This document shows, piece by piece, positions 48,880 to 56,870 of a stretch of DNA of 64,000 bases (position 1 is its first letter; every line of letters begins with the position of its first letter). The translations under genes and the position numbers were made by a program. The notes below the pieces were generated by a model. The model was given only the letters and a program-made list of their open reading frames with translations. It was not told the DNA's origin and searched no databases. Location: assembly GCF_022370635.2 (NCBI RefSeq), contig NZ_CP092362.2, positions 3,906,001 through 3,970,000 of the forward strand. The letters are read 5' to 3'. The stretch comes from Mycolicibacterium crocinum (GTDB lineage Bacteria > Actinomycetota > Actinomycetes > Mycobacteriales > Mycobacteriaceae).

Positions 48880-50076
48880 TCAGCCCACGATCATCGGTAG
48901 CGTGCCCCAGCCCCGGACGCTGGAGGTGTGCGCCATCGCGGCGTTCGCCAGGTCGACGTCCCACTCCGGCCAGCGCCGCAGCATCTCCTCGGTGGCGACC
49001 CGGGCCTGCATGCGGGCCAGCGATGAGCCGAGGCAGAAGTGCAGGCCTTGTCCGAAGGACAGGTGCGCGCCGGTGCGGTGGATGTCGAATTCCTCGCCGC
49101 GCGGATAGTGGCGCTCGTCGCGGTTGGCCGACCCGTTGAGCAGCAACATGATCGAGCCCTCCGGGATGCGCTGCCCGTAGCATTCGGCATCGCGCGCGAC
49201 GTAGCGGGCCTGTACCGGGGAAGGCGCCTGGTAGCGCAACGTCTCCTCGATCGCACCAGGGATCAGCGATTGGTCCTCCACGAGCTCGCGGCGCTGATCG
49301 GGGTGTTGGGCCAGCATCTGAGCGATGAAACCGATCAGGCGCGTGGTGGTTTCGTTGCCGGCACCGGCGATCATGCTGGTGTACGTCAACACCTCGAGGC
49401 GCGTCAGTGGCCGAAGTTGCCCATCCTCTTCGACCTCCGCGTTGAGCAGCTGCGTCATCAGATCGTCGGACGGATGCTGCGCCCGCCACTCGATGTAGTC
49501 GGCGAACAGTTGGTACGCATTCTCGAACGCGTCGGCCGAGACCGATTGGAAGCCACCGTCCTTCAGGTCGATTTGGGCGTTTGTGCTGTCCCGGATGTGC
49601 TGCTGGCCCTCTTCGGGAATGCCGAGCAGATAGCCGATCGTCCGCATCGGGATCAGCGCGCCGAAGTCGGTGATCACGTCGAACTGCTTGGCACCGGTCA
49701 GCGCGTCGAGGGCTCGAACACAGAACTGTCGCACCAGGTCTTCGATCGCTTCCATCCGTCGGGGCGTGAACACCTTCGACAACAGGCGCCGGTGTAGGTC
49801 GTGCAGCGGCGGATCCTCGAAAAGGATGACGCCGGGCGGGACGTCGAGGCCGCTCATGATGATGTCGATCGTGGTGCCGCGGCCCGAGCGGTAGGTCTCC
49901 CAGTTGTGCAGCTCGCGGCTGACATCGTCGTAACGGCTCAGCGCGAAAAAGTTGTACTTCTCATTGTGATAAAGCGGGGCCTCGTCTCTCATCCGCTTCC
50001 AGATCGGGTACGGATCATCGTCGATCGCGAAGTCGAACGGGTCGTAGTACAGGTCTATGGCACTGGCGCCAGTCAT
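48880..50076 (-). CDS. Cytochrome P450 (second of two)
   Basis: Haem monooxygenase of 398 residues. I-helix MIAGAGNETTTRLIG, E-x-x-R in IEETLRYQAP, PERF-like region FDIHRTG and the haem loop LSFGQGLHFCLGSSLAR with the Cys ligand, all canonical. Similar to mycobacterial CYP families that act on steroids or terpenoids, but the substrate cannot be read from sequence. ATG 50076 overlaps the stop of the upstream dihydrodipicolinate-reductase-like gene (ATGA) and TGGAGA gives a ribosome site inside that gene. Last gene of the LLM-reductase-P450 operon; 2 bp from the convergent fused TetR stop. Confidence 0.95.
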   Translation of the reverse strand: MTGASAIDLYYDPFDFAIDDDPYPIWKRMRDEAPLYHNEKYNFFALSRYDDVSRELHNWETYRSGRGTTIDIIMSGLDVPPGVILFEDPPLHDLHRRLLSKVFTPRRMEAIEDLVRQFCVRALDALTGAKQFDVITDFGALIPMRTIGYLLGIPEEGQQHIRDSTNAQIDLKDGGFQSVSADAFENAYQLFADYIEWRAQHPSDDLMTQLLNAEVEEDGQLRPLTRLEVLTYTSMIAGAGNETTTRLIGFIAQMLAQHPDQRRELVEDQSLIPGAIEETLRYQAPSPVQARYVARDAECYGQRIPEGSIMLLLNGSANRDERHYPRGEEFDIHRTGAHLSFGQGLHFCLGSSLARMQARVATEEMLRRWPEWDVDLANAAMAHTSSVRGWGTLPMIVG

Positions 50077-51152
50077 TCGTTTCTCCAATCGATCGCGTGT
50101 CGCGGCAGGGTGTTCGGCAAATCCAGGGAGCTGAGCAGTCCGGCGGGTGCCTCCACCACATACGGAATTGCGTTGACCACCCGCATCGCGGTGGCGGTCA
50201 TCGCGGCATGGCCGGCGCCGTGCCCTTCGGCAGCACCAACGTTCATCGCGCAGTGGATGTCGGGATCGCCAGCGATGTCGACGTGATACGAGGCGTCGAA
50301 CTCCGATGCCGGCCAGTCGGGGGCGACGTCACGGGCCATCCGGATGATGTGCTCGACGACGATGGCCTCGCGACCGTTGACCACGCCCGCCGCCCTGGTG
50401 CTGACCGCGCCGCAGGTGCCTGCCTTGATCGTGCCGAACGCCACCTCGATGTCGCGGTCGGCGATCCGCCGGTCGAGGGTGCCCCGCACCTCCTCGATCT
50501 CGACACCGAGGCCTTCGGCGATGAGGTAAAGCGGTGCTCGCCAGGCCATCTCGATGAAGCCTGGCGTCTTGAGCAACGGTTCGAAGTCGAGTGAGTGCCC
50601 GAAGCCCATGCCGTTCATCATCACGTCGGCGACCGGGTAGTGGTCGTTGAGCGCGACCTCGGTGACCTTCACCTGGCGGATCGTCTTGGACTGCGTCGAC
50701 AGCAGCAACGCCAGCTGATCGGATCCGAAGCCGGGAAAGATGCCCGACGCGTAGAACGACGCATCTCCCGCCGTGGCGGCCTGCTCCATCTGGTCGCGCC
50801 AATCCGGCGAGTAGTACGCCGGCGGGTAGACCAGGCTGGTCGACGAGGTCGAGACGACGTTGATGCCCGCCTCGAGCAGCATCAGGTAGTCGGGTACGGC
50901 GCCGGCGTCGCGGTCGGGTCCGCTTGCCGCGTAGACCACGCAATCCGGCTGTAGTGCAACGAGTTCGGCGGCGTTGTTGGTCGCGGTGATTCCGATCGGC
51001 GCGCCACCGGCCAACTCACCGGCGTCCTTGCCGACCTTGTCGGGAGAATGCACCCACACTCCGACCAGTTCGAGATCGGGCCGAACCCGGATCGCGTCGA
51101 TGGCGATCGAACCGACCCCGCCTGTCGACCACACGACTGTTCTCAGAGTCAC
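50073..51152 (-). CDS. Dihydrodipicolinate reductase-like NAD(P)-binding protein, copy 1
   Basis: 359-residue protein with an N-terminal Rossmann fold (RTVVWSTGGVGSIAIDAI) like DapB/homoserine-dehydrogenase-type reductases, then VVYAASGPDRDAGAVPDYL and a larger C-terminal domain with YASGIFPGFGSDQLALLLS and ATAMRVVNAIPYVVEAPAG. Mycobacteria have several such proteins; they are not the lysine-pathway DapB. In catabolic clusters they may reduce or oxidise a ketone or amine. About half identical to the protein at 52245-53348 by eye. GTG 51152 overlaps the LLM gene stop (GTGA). Confidence 0.87.
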   Translation of the reverse strand: MTLRTVVWSTGGVGSIAIDAIRVRPDLELVGVWVHSPDKVGKDAGELAGGAPIGITATNNAAELVALQPDCVVYAASGPDRDAGAVPDYLMLLEAGINVVSTSSTSLVYPPAYYSPDWRDQMEQAATAGDASFYASGIFPGFGSDQLALLLSTQSKTIRQVKVTEVALNDHYPVADVMMNGMGFGHSLDFEPLLKTPGFIEMAWRAPLYLIAEGLGVEIEEVRGTLDRRIADRDIEVAFGTIKAGTCGAVSTRAAGVVNGREAIVVEHIIRMARDVAPDWPASEFDASYHVDIAGDPDIHCAMNVGAAEGHGAGHAAMTATAMRVVNAIPYVVEAPAGLLSSLDLPNTLPRHAIDWRNE

Positions 51153-52129
51153 TGCGTCTCCTGTGCCCGTTGGCTCGCCGTCGCGGCCCGTTCGAGATAG
51201 GGCCACGCGATGGCCGGTGGCATGCCGCCGCACAGCGGCAGCAAGGGAAGTGGCCTACCGCCGCGGATCCATTCGGCAGCCTCGTCGGTGGTGAAGATCC
51301 GGTAGGGACCACCCGCGTCCCGTAGCTGCGACACGGTCGAGGCGCGCGAGATGCTGGCCACCGAGTCGTCGCCGTGCCGATAGGACGCCGCCGTCACCGC
51401 GTCATGCAGTAGGTAGGAGCCGAGCTCCTGCCACGCGGCATCGACGTCGTCGGCGACGAAAACCGTTGTCGGCGCGCCCTCGACCGGGAACTGCACCATG
51501 CCGGGTTCGACTCCGTTGGCGCGGCATTCGGCCTCGTACATGACCTTGAGCTCCGGCGAGGCGACCTGGGAGATGAACCCGAGCCCGTAGCGCGCGGCTC
51601 GACGGGCCGCCGCGGTGCTGCCGCCGGCGATCAGCATGTGCGGGCCTCCTGGTGTCACCGGCGGTGGCGTCACATGTATCCGTCGGCCGTCATAGTCGAC
51701 GGGCTCTCCCTGCAGGAGCCCGCGGAGCAGGGCGAGGGATTCGTCCGCCAGCTTTCCGCGGCGCCGGTGATCGACACCGAAGTGGATGCACTCCTCGACC
51801 CGGTGGCCGATGCCGAAAGCGTAGGAGACCCGGCCTTCGGCGATGATGTCCAGCACGCTGATCTCCTCGGCGAGCCGCACCGGATCCCAGAACGTGATCG
51901 GCACCGCGGCCAGCAGGATCGCCAGATGCTTGGTCCGCGCAGCGATGGCCGCGGCCAGGAGATGCGGCGCGGGCAGATGACCGTCGTCGGTCGCGTGATG
52001 CTCGGACAGCACGGCGATGACAGCACCGCGGTCTTCGGCCCACTCGCACATATCGACCGCAGCCCCATACAGGTCGGTCGTCGCTGCCGAACCCGCCGGT
52101 GCGCGCATGTCGAACCGAAGAGTGAACAT
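51149..52129 (-). CDS. LLM-class flavin/F420-dependent oxidoreductase
   Basis: 326-residue luciferase-like protein. TIM-barrel marks are AVIAVLSEHHATDDGHLPAPH in pieces, ILLAAVPITFWDPVRLAEEISVLDIIAEGR in pieces, YAFGIGHRVEE and GGPHMLIAGGSTAAARRAARYG. Could be an F420-dependent dehydrogenase or an FMN monooxygenase. Start chosen at ATG 52129 because GTGAGG stands four bases upstream; ATG 52141 is the alternative. First gene of the operon that continues to the second P450, with the island motif 12 bp before the start. Divergent from the second dihydrodipicolinate-reductase-like gene. Confidence 0.9.
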   Translation of the reverse strand: MFTLRFDMRAPAGSAATTDLYGAAVDMCEWAEDRGAVIAVLSEHHATDDGHLPAPHLLAAAIAARTKHLAILLAAVPITFWDPVRLAEEISVLDIIAEGRVSYAFGIGHRVEECIHFGVDHRRRGKLADESLALLRGLLQGEPVDYDGRRIHVTPPPVTPGGPHMLIAGGSTAAARRAARYGLGFISQVASPELKVMYEAECRANGVEPGMVQFPVEGAPTTVFVADDVDAAWQELGSYLLHDAVTAASYRHGDDSVASISRASTVSQLRDAGGPYRIFTTDEAAEWIRGGRPLPLLPLCGGMPPAIAWPYLERAATASQRAQETQ

Positions 52130-52141
52130 CCGCCTCACCAT

Positions 52142-52157
52142 AACCTAAACTTTGTTC
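52142..52157 (-). promoter_or_regulatory. Island motif copy 2, upstream of the LLM operon
   Basis: In gene sense GAACAAAGTTTAGGTT, second copy of GAWCAAAN2TTAGGTT, ending 12 bp before the LLM start. Contains the TANNNT-type hexamer TAGGTT. Confidence 0.6.
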
Positions 52158-52216
52158 CCCGCTACCCCGCTTCGGTCGGTTCCTTGACCATGTCGACGGA
52201 CGACTGTTACGTTCCG

Positions 52217-52232
52217 GATCAAACGTTAGGTT
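52217..52232 (+). promoter_or_regulatory. Island motif copy 3, upstream of the plus-strand reductase
   Basis: GATCAAACGTTAGGTT, third copy of the motif, 12 bp before the ATG at 52245 and in the same orientation to its gene as the other copies. Copies 2 and 3 face away from each other in the 115-bp divergent spacer, which otherwise shows nothing clear. Confidence 0.6.
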
Positions 52233-52244
52233 TTGGAGGCAGTC

Positions 52245-53348
52245 ATGGCTGATGGTCGATACCGCGTCGTCGTGTGGTCCACCGGTGGCATCGGGTCGAT
52301 CGCCATCCGGGCCATTCACGAACGTCCCAACCTCGACCTCGTCGGTGTGTGGGTGCACTCCCCCGAAAAGGACGGTCGCGATGCCGGTGAATTGGCCAAT
52401 GGCGAGCCGATCGGACTGGCGGTCACCACCGACGCCGACGCTTTGATCGCGCTCAAGCCGGACTGCGTGATCTACGCGGCGAGTGGCCCCGAGCGTGATG
52501 CGCTGGCGATCCCCGACTATGTGAAGTTGCTCAGCGCCGGAATCAATGTCGTCACGACCAGCACCACCCGACTGGTGAACCCGCATGCCTACGAGCCCGT
52601 CGATTGGCGCGATCAGATCGCGGCCGCCGCGAAGCAGGGTCAGGTGACGCTCTACGCATCCGGGATCGAGCCCGGGTTCGCCGCCGACTATCTGCCGCTG
52701 GTGCTCTCGACCCAGTCGTCGCAGATCGAGAAGATCCACTCCTACGAGATCGGGCTGTACGACGACTACGGGGTGCCGGACATCATGAGCGACGCCTTGG
52801 GATTCGGCAGGCCGCTGGAGTACACACCGTGGATCAGCTTCCCCGGCGCGATCGCCGGCGAATGGCACGGCCAGATGCGCATGGTGGCCGAAGCGCTCGG
52901 TGTTGAATTGCAGGAAGTGCGTGAGACATTCGACCGTGCGGTGACCGAGCGGACGCTCGAGGTGGCGATGGGCACCGTCGAGGCGGGCACGTGCGGCGCG
53001 CTGCGGATGCAGGCGATCGGCATCGTCGACGGCAAGGAAGCCATCATTATCGAGCACGTCACCCGGTTGGCTCCCGACGTCGCCCCGCATTGGCCGACGC
53101 TGCCGAATGCGCTGGGCTACCGCGTCGTGATCACCGGTACCCCGGACATCGACTGCACCTTCGACGTGACACTGCGGGACCGCAAGAAGGCCGGCATCGA
53201 GTCGATGACCTCCGGGGCCGGCGCGATGGTGGCCACCGCGATGCGCGTGGTCAATGCGATCCCCTATGTCGTCGACGCACAGCCGGGTCTGGTGAGCTCG
53301 GTGGATCTGCCGTTGACCATTCCGCGCCAGGCCTTCAATCCCGCGTAG
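52245..53348 (+). CDS. Dihydrodipicolinate reductase-like NAD(P)-binding protein, copy 2
   Basis: 367-residue paralogue of the protein at 50073-51152, with the same order of motifs: YRVVVWSTGGIGSIAIRAI (Rossmann), VIYAASGPERDALAIPDYV, LYASGIEPGFAADYLPLVLS and ATAMRVVNAIPYVVDAQPG. The first ~170 residues are the most alike. ATG 52245 has GGAGG six bases upstream. Divergent from the LLM operon and preceded by its own copy of the island motif. The 3' end overlaps the convergent nitronate-monooxygenase-like gene by 14 bp. Two paralogues in one regulon suggest either a heteromer or action on successive intermediates; inference only. Confidence 0.87.
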   Translation: MADGRYRVVVWSTGGIGSIAIRAIHERPNLDLVGVWVHSPEKDGRDAGELANGEPIGLAVTTDADALIALKPDCVIYAASGPERDALAIPDYVKLLSAGINVVTTSTTRLVNPHAYEPVDWRDQIAAAAKQGQVTLYASGIEPGFAADYLPLVLSTQSSQIEKIHSYEIGLYDDYGVPDIMSDALGFGRPLEYTPWISFPGAIAGEWHGQMRMVAEALGVELQEVRETFDRAVTERTLEVAMGTVEAGTCGALRMQAIGIVDGKEAIIIEHVTRLAPDVAPHWPTLPNALGYRVVITGTPDIDCTFDVTLRDRKKAGIESMTSGAGAMVATAMRVVNAIPYVVDAQPGLVSSVDLPLTIPRQAFNPA

Positions 53349-54291
53349 TCCAGCGCGAAAGCAGTTCGGCCGCTTCACTACTCAGCTGGCCGATCACCTC
53401 GGCGGCCGATCGGACGGCGGTCAGCGCCCCGACACCCTGGCCGGCGTTGATCGGCGACCGGGTGAAGTCCTCGCCCGCGATGGCCTCGGCCAGCTCCGCG
53501 GCGGCGTCGGCACCGAGTGCGTCCTCGTGACCGTCCCAGCGGTCGCTGAAGTCGTTGCGCAGCACCCGTTCCGGAAGCGACGGCGGCCAGGTGTATCCCA
53601 GTGCGACGTCGAACACCCGGGTGGTCACCGTGTCGGTGTTCGAGGCTGCCAGCAGCCGTTCCCGGGTGGCGTCCGACAACAGCGACTCGATGCACGCGGC
53701 GAACGCGGTGCCCACCCACGCCCCCGACGCACCGGCCGCCAGGACCGCGGCCAGCCCACGCCCGGACGAGATCCCGCCGGCAGCCAGTACCGGGACGTCG
53801 AGGTGGTCGAGCAAGTCGGTGAGGAGCGGGAGCGTGCCGACGAGCGGCTCGCCGTGGCCGCCACCTTCGGCCCCGCGGGCGATCACCACGTCGACGCCGG
53901 CGTCGACCGCGCGGCGCGCGCTGGGCAGGTCGGGAACCTGCGCGGCGGCGAGCACCCCGGCGTCATGCGCGTGCCGCACCCACTCCCACCGTTCGCCGAA
54001 GCTGACGCTCAGCAGCGCAGGCCGCGCCGCCAGCGCCGTGTCGAGCAGCTCCGGCTGACCGGCCGCCACCCACTCGACCATGCCAATACCGAACGGCCTG
54101 TTCAGGTTTGCCACATGCGGCAGTTCGGCGGCGAGTTTCGCCGCCGTTGCCGAACTTCCCATGCCGATCATGCCCAGACCACCGGCCCGGGATACCGCGG
54201 CGGCCAGCGCGCCACCGGCCGCGCCACCCATCGGGGCGTTGACGATCGGAACGTCGAGACCCATCGACCGCGACCAATCCGTCGACAGCAC
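53335..54291 (-). CDS. Nitronate monooxygenase-like FMN protein
   Basis: 318-residue TIM-barrel flavoprotein of the 2-nitropropane dioxygenase/nitronate monooxygenase family. FMN-site features are PIVNAPMGGAAGG at the start, VIARGAEGGGHGE and PVLAAGGISSGRGLAAVLAAGASGAWVGTAF in pieces. In mycobacteria many members have no proven nitronate activity and may act as enoyl reductases on acyl-CoA. GTG 54291 has GAGGAG seven bases upstream and is preferred over GTG 54306, which overlaps the transporter stop. It follows the MFS transporter by 11 bp in the same direction. Confidence 0.9.
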   Translation of the reverse strand: MLSTDWSRSMGLDVPIVNAPMGGAAGGALAAAVSRAGGLGMIGMGSSATAAKLAAELPHVANLNRPFGIGMVEWVAAGQPELLDTALAARPALLSVSFGERWEWVRHAHDAGVLAAAQVPDLPSARRAVDAGVDVVIARGAEGGGHGEPLVGTLPLLTDLLDHLDVPVLAAGGISSGRGLAAVLAAGASGAWVGTAFAACIESLLSDATRERLLAASNTDTVTTRVFDVALGYTWPPSLPERVLRNDFSDRWDGHEDALGADAAAELAEAIAGEDFTRSPINAGQGVGALTAVRSAAEVIGQLSSEAAELLSRWTTRD

Positions 54292-54302
54292 TGACCATCT
54301 CC

Positions 54303-55523
54303 TCACACGTAGCGATTACGGCCGGCCAGCACACCCAAGACCATCTGCACCACATACACGCCCAGCACCATGATGAACGGCACCGTCCAGCCGCCGGTCA
54401 CATCATGGAGTGTGCCAAACAGGAACGGACCGACGCCCGCCAGCAGGTAACCGAAGCCCTGTGCCATGGCCGACAGTTGCACAGTGTCCTCGGGCGTACG
54501 CGACCGCAACGCAATGACGGTCAGCGCCAACGAGAACACGCTCATCCCGATGCCGACCAGAACACTCCACAGCAGCGGGCTGAAGCCCGGAGCCACCAGC
54601 AGGCCGACGACACCGGCAAAGCCGCACACCCCGAGCGCGGCGATCCAGCCGCTCTGGTTTTGCGACCGCGCCGCCATCGGCGCCAGGACCAGACTGATGG
54701 GCACGGCGATCACGGAGAGCAGTCCGACGAGCAGGCCCGCAGAGGTCTTGCCGACTCCGTTGTCGATGAACACCTCCGGCAGCCAGCCCATCATGATGTA
54801 GGCCAGCAGCGACTGGGTCCCGAAGAACAGCGTCACCGTCCACGCCAACGGATTCCGGATGAGCGAGCGGCGCTCGCCGGAATCGGCTGCGGCAACCGGG
54901 TTTTCGACGTGACGTGCGGCGATCAGCCAGATCAGCAGCGCCACGACGGCCAGCACGGCCCACGCGCCCAACGCCGGACGCCAACCCCCGTAGATGTTCT
55001 CCAGAGGCGGGGTGACGGCCGACCCCAGCGCACCGCCGCCCTGCAGTGCGGCGGTGTAGATGCCGGTCATCAACCCGAGCTGGGCGGGAAACGACTGCTT
55101 GATCACCACCGGGATCAGGACGTTGATGACGGCGATACCCGCCGTTGCCACGAGCGTTCCCCCGATGACCACGTACGGCCCGTCGAGCACACGAACCAGA
55201 AGACCCACGATCAGCGTGGCCAATGCCAGGCTGATGGACCGGCCGAGCCCGAACCGGCGGGACAGCGCCGCCGACGCCAATCCGGCACCGGCGAAGCACA
55301 ATCCGGGCAGCGTGGTGAGCACGCCGGCCCACACCGCCGACGCTCCGAGCGCGCGCTGCATATCACCGAGCACCGGCCCGACGCTGGTGACGGCGGGGCG
55401 CAGATTGAGTGCGGTCAGCACGACCGCGACGACCAGGACGGCACCGGCGGCAACGCGCCCACTGGGGGGCACCTCCACCGCGCCGTCCAGTTCGAGGGCC
55501 AGATCATGCTCGTAGCGACTCAC
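54303..55523 (-). CDS. CynX/NimT-type MFS transporter
   Basis: 406-residue major facilitator with 12 predicted membrane segments, for example AGAVLVVAVVLTALNLRPAVTSV in pieces, VWAGVLTTLPGLCFAGAGLASAAL in pieces and FIMVLGVYVVQMVLGVLAG. The N-terminal LNLRPAVTSVGPVL is the signature of the CynX/NimT (cyanate, 2-nitroimidazole) subfamily. Direction and substrate unknown. GTG start 55523. Divergent from a GntR regulator across 47 bp that hold a CATCC-N7-GGATG dyad, so it is probably controlled by that GntR protein together with the nitronate-monooxygenase-like gene downstream. Confidence 0.92.
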   Translation of the reverse strand: MSRYEHDLALELDGAVEVPPSGRVAAGAVLVVAVVLTALNLRPAVTSVGPVLGDMQRALGASAVWAGVLTTLPGLCFAGAGLASAALSRRFGLGRSISLALATLIVGLLVRVLDGPYVVIGGTLVATAGIAVINVLIPVVIKQSFPAQLGLMTGIYTAALQGGGALGSAVTPPLENIYGGWRPALGAWAVLAVVALLIWLIAARHVENPVAAADSGERRSLIRNPLAWTVTLFFGTQSLLAYIMMGWLPEVFIDNGVGKTSAGLLVGLLSVIAVPISLVLAPMAARSQNQSGWIAALGVCGFAGVVGLLVAPGFSPLLWSVLVGIGMSVFSLALTVIALRSRTPEDTVQLSAMAQGFGYLLAGVGPFLFGTLHDVTGGWTVPFIMVLGVYVVQMVLGVLAGRNRYV

Positions 55524-55540
55524 CGCGCTATCGTGTCATA

Positions 55541-55557
55541 CATCCCATGATCGGATG
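55541..55557. promoter_or_regulatory. Dyad CATCC-N7-GGATG between the MFS and GntR genes
   Basis: Perfect 5-bp arms, 18 bp before the MFS start and 14 bp before the GntR start. A probable FadR-subfamily operator controlling both divergent genes. The spacer is only 47 bp, so it must overlap promoter elements. Confidence 0.45.
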
Positions 55558-55570
55558 AAAAGGGTTTTCG

Positions 55571-56248
55571 ATGCCGTTAGCAGCCGCACGCCCCTCCGGG
55601 CTGGTCGATCACGCCATTGACCAGCTGCGGCAGTCGATCACGTCGGGTGAATGGCCGGTGGGCACCCGGATCCCCACCGAGCCAGGTCTGGCGGCCGCAC
55701 TGGGTGTTGGCCGCAACACCGTGCGGGAGGCCGTCCGCGCGCTGGCGCACAGCGGCATTCTCGAGGTTCGCCGCGGCGACGGGACGTATGTCCGGGCCAC
55801 CAGCGAAATATCCGGCGCGCTGAGCCGGATGTGCGGGTCGAAGCTGCGCGAGGTGCTGCAGGTGCGACGTTGCCTCGAGGTCGAAGGGGCGCGATTGGCC
55901 GCCACCGCTCGCACCGACTCTGATGTGGCCGAGCTTCGCGAACTGCTCGCGCGCCGCGATGCGCTGGACGCGGGTACCGATCGTGTCGAATTCTCCCGGG
56001 CAGATGCGCACTTGCATTTCGCGGTGGTCCGCGCGTCGCACAACGAAGTGCTCATCGAGCTGTATCGCGGGTTGACCGAAGCTGTCACCGACAGCGTCGC
56101 CGTCACCTCCACGATGCATGATGTCGGGCACGCCGAGCTGGTCGACGCCATCGCCGATCAGGATCCGGAGCGGGCCGGACGCGAAGCCGGCCACTTCCTG
56201 GACGAACTCATCGATGAGCTTCCAGCGCAAGGGATTTCAGACCGCTAA
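55571..56248 (+). CDS. GntR-family (FadR subfamily) regulator
   Basis: 225-residue regulator with an N-terminal winged helix: AIDQLRQSITSGEWPVGTRIPTE, then LAAALGVGRNTVREAVRALAHSGILEVRRGDGTYV in pieces (about 12-75), and a C-terminal all-helical FCD ligand domain with the metal/ligand residues expected around RADAHLHFAVVRASHN and VGHAELVDAI. FCD proteins bind carboxylates or acyl compounds. Divergent from the CynX-type transporter. Convergent with the lipoprotein gene, with a 4-bp stop overlap. Confidence 0.93.
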   Translation: MPLAAARPSGLVDHAIDQLRQSITSGEWPVGTRIPTEPGLAAALGVGRNTVREAVRALAHSGILEVRRGDGTYVRATSEISGALSRMCGSKLREVLQVRRCLEVEGARLAATARTDSDVAELRELLARRDALDAGTDRVEFSRADAHLHFAVVRASHNEVLIELYRGLTEAVTDSVAVTSTMHDVGHAELVDAIADQDPERAGREAGHFLDELIDELPAQGISDR

Positions 56249-56841
56249 AGACCGTTCTTGATCGCGGTCGCTTGTTTTTGCCCGAGCTGAGTGACGAATT
56301 CGGGAGGCGGAAACAACTCGGCGGGCGCGTCGAAGTCGATCGTGACGAATGCTCGTCCCTCAGTGAAGAGCAATACCGTCTTCCCCCTGGAATTGTCGAG
56401 CGAGTTTCCCTCGATTTTCGTGCCACCGGTACCGACGTCCGCCGGTTTGGGCACCCCCTTCACCGAACCGCCGAGAGCGTTCTTGGCCGCCTCCAGGGCG
56501 CCGGCCGCGGCGGCGGGATCCGGGAACACCAAGACGGTGTCAGTGATGACCCGGGAATTCTCCGGACCGCTGAAAGTGACTGCTGCACCGGGCCGGCCAT
56601 CAGGATTCACGACGGGCGGAGCTGCCGTAAAGCTCATCGGCGCCTCGATGTCGGTCGCTTTGATCAAGAGTTTGGTGTAATCCACCGGCTCCGCCGAATT
56701 CGGCGCGGCGGCATTACCCGCGGCCGACGACGAGCCCGACGTGTGCGGCGGTGAACTCGAGTTGCCGCTGCAGCCAGCTGACAACGCCACCAACGCCACG
56801 ACCGCACCGACACCGGCCGCAGCCCTCGAGGCCACCCACAT
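56245..56841 (-). CDS. Lipoprotein of unknown function
   Basis: 198-residue exported protein from ATG 56841, preceded by AAAGGAG. The signal (GVGAVVALVALSAGCSG) contains a lipobox LSAGC, so Cys is a lipidation site. A Ser/Pro/Ala-rich linker (SSSPPHTSGSSSAAGN) leads to a ~140-residue domain with VDYTKLLIKATDIEAPMSF and VLVFPDPAAAAGALEAAKNA, which resembles small mycobacterial lipoproteins of the LpqN/sensor-like alpha-beta type. No enzyme motif. An in-frame ATG ten codons upstream is less likely because the ribosome site would lie inside it. Confidence 0.8.
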   Translation of the reverse strand: MWVASRAAAGVGAVVALVALSAGCSGNSSSPPHTSGSSSAAGNAAAPNSAEPVDYTKLLIKATDIEAPMSFTAAPPVVNPDGRPGAAVTFSGPENSRVITDTVLVFPDPAAAAGALEAAKNALGGSVKGVPKPADVGTGGTKIEGNSLDNSRGKTVLLFTEGRAFVTIDFDAPAELFPPPEFVTQLGQKQATAIKNGL

Positions 56842-56870
56842 GCGTCCGCTCTCCTTTCGGGAATAGGCCA

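Noticed and set aside
47879..49489. 536-codon minus-strand frame spanning the fused TetR end and the second P450
   Set aside because: It crosses two well-supported genes in another frame and has no recognisable protein features.
50073..53348. Naming the two DapB-like genes dapB
   Set aside because: They are 359 and 367 residues, longer than the roughly 245-270 residues usual for DapB, and lie in a catabolic context, so a lysine-pathway name would mislead.
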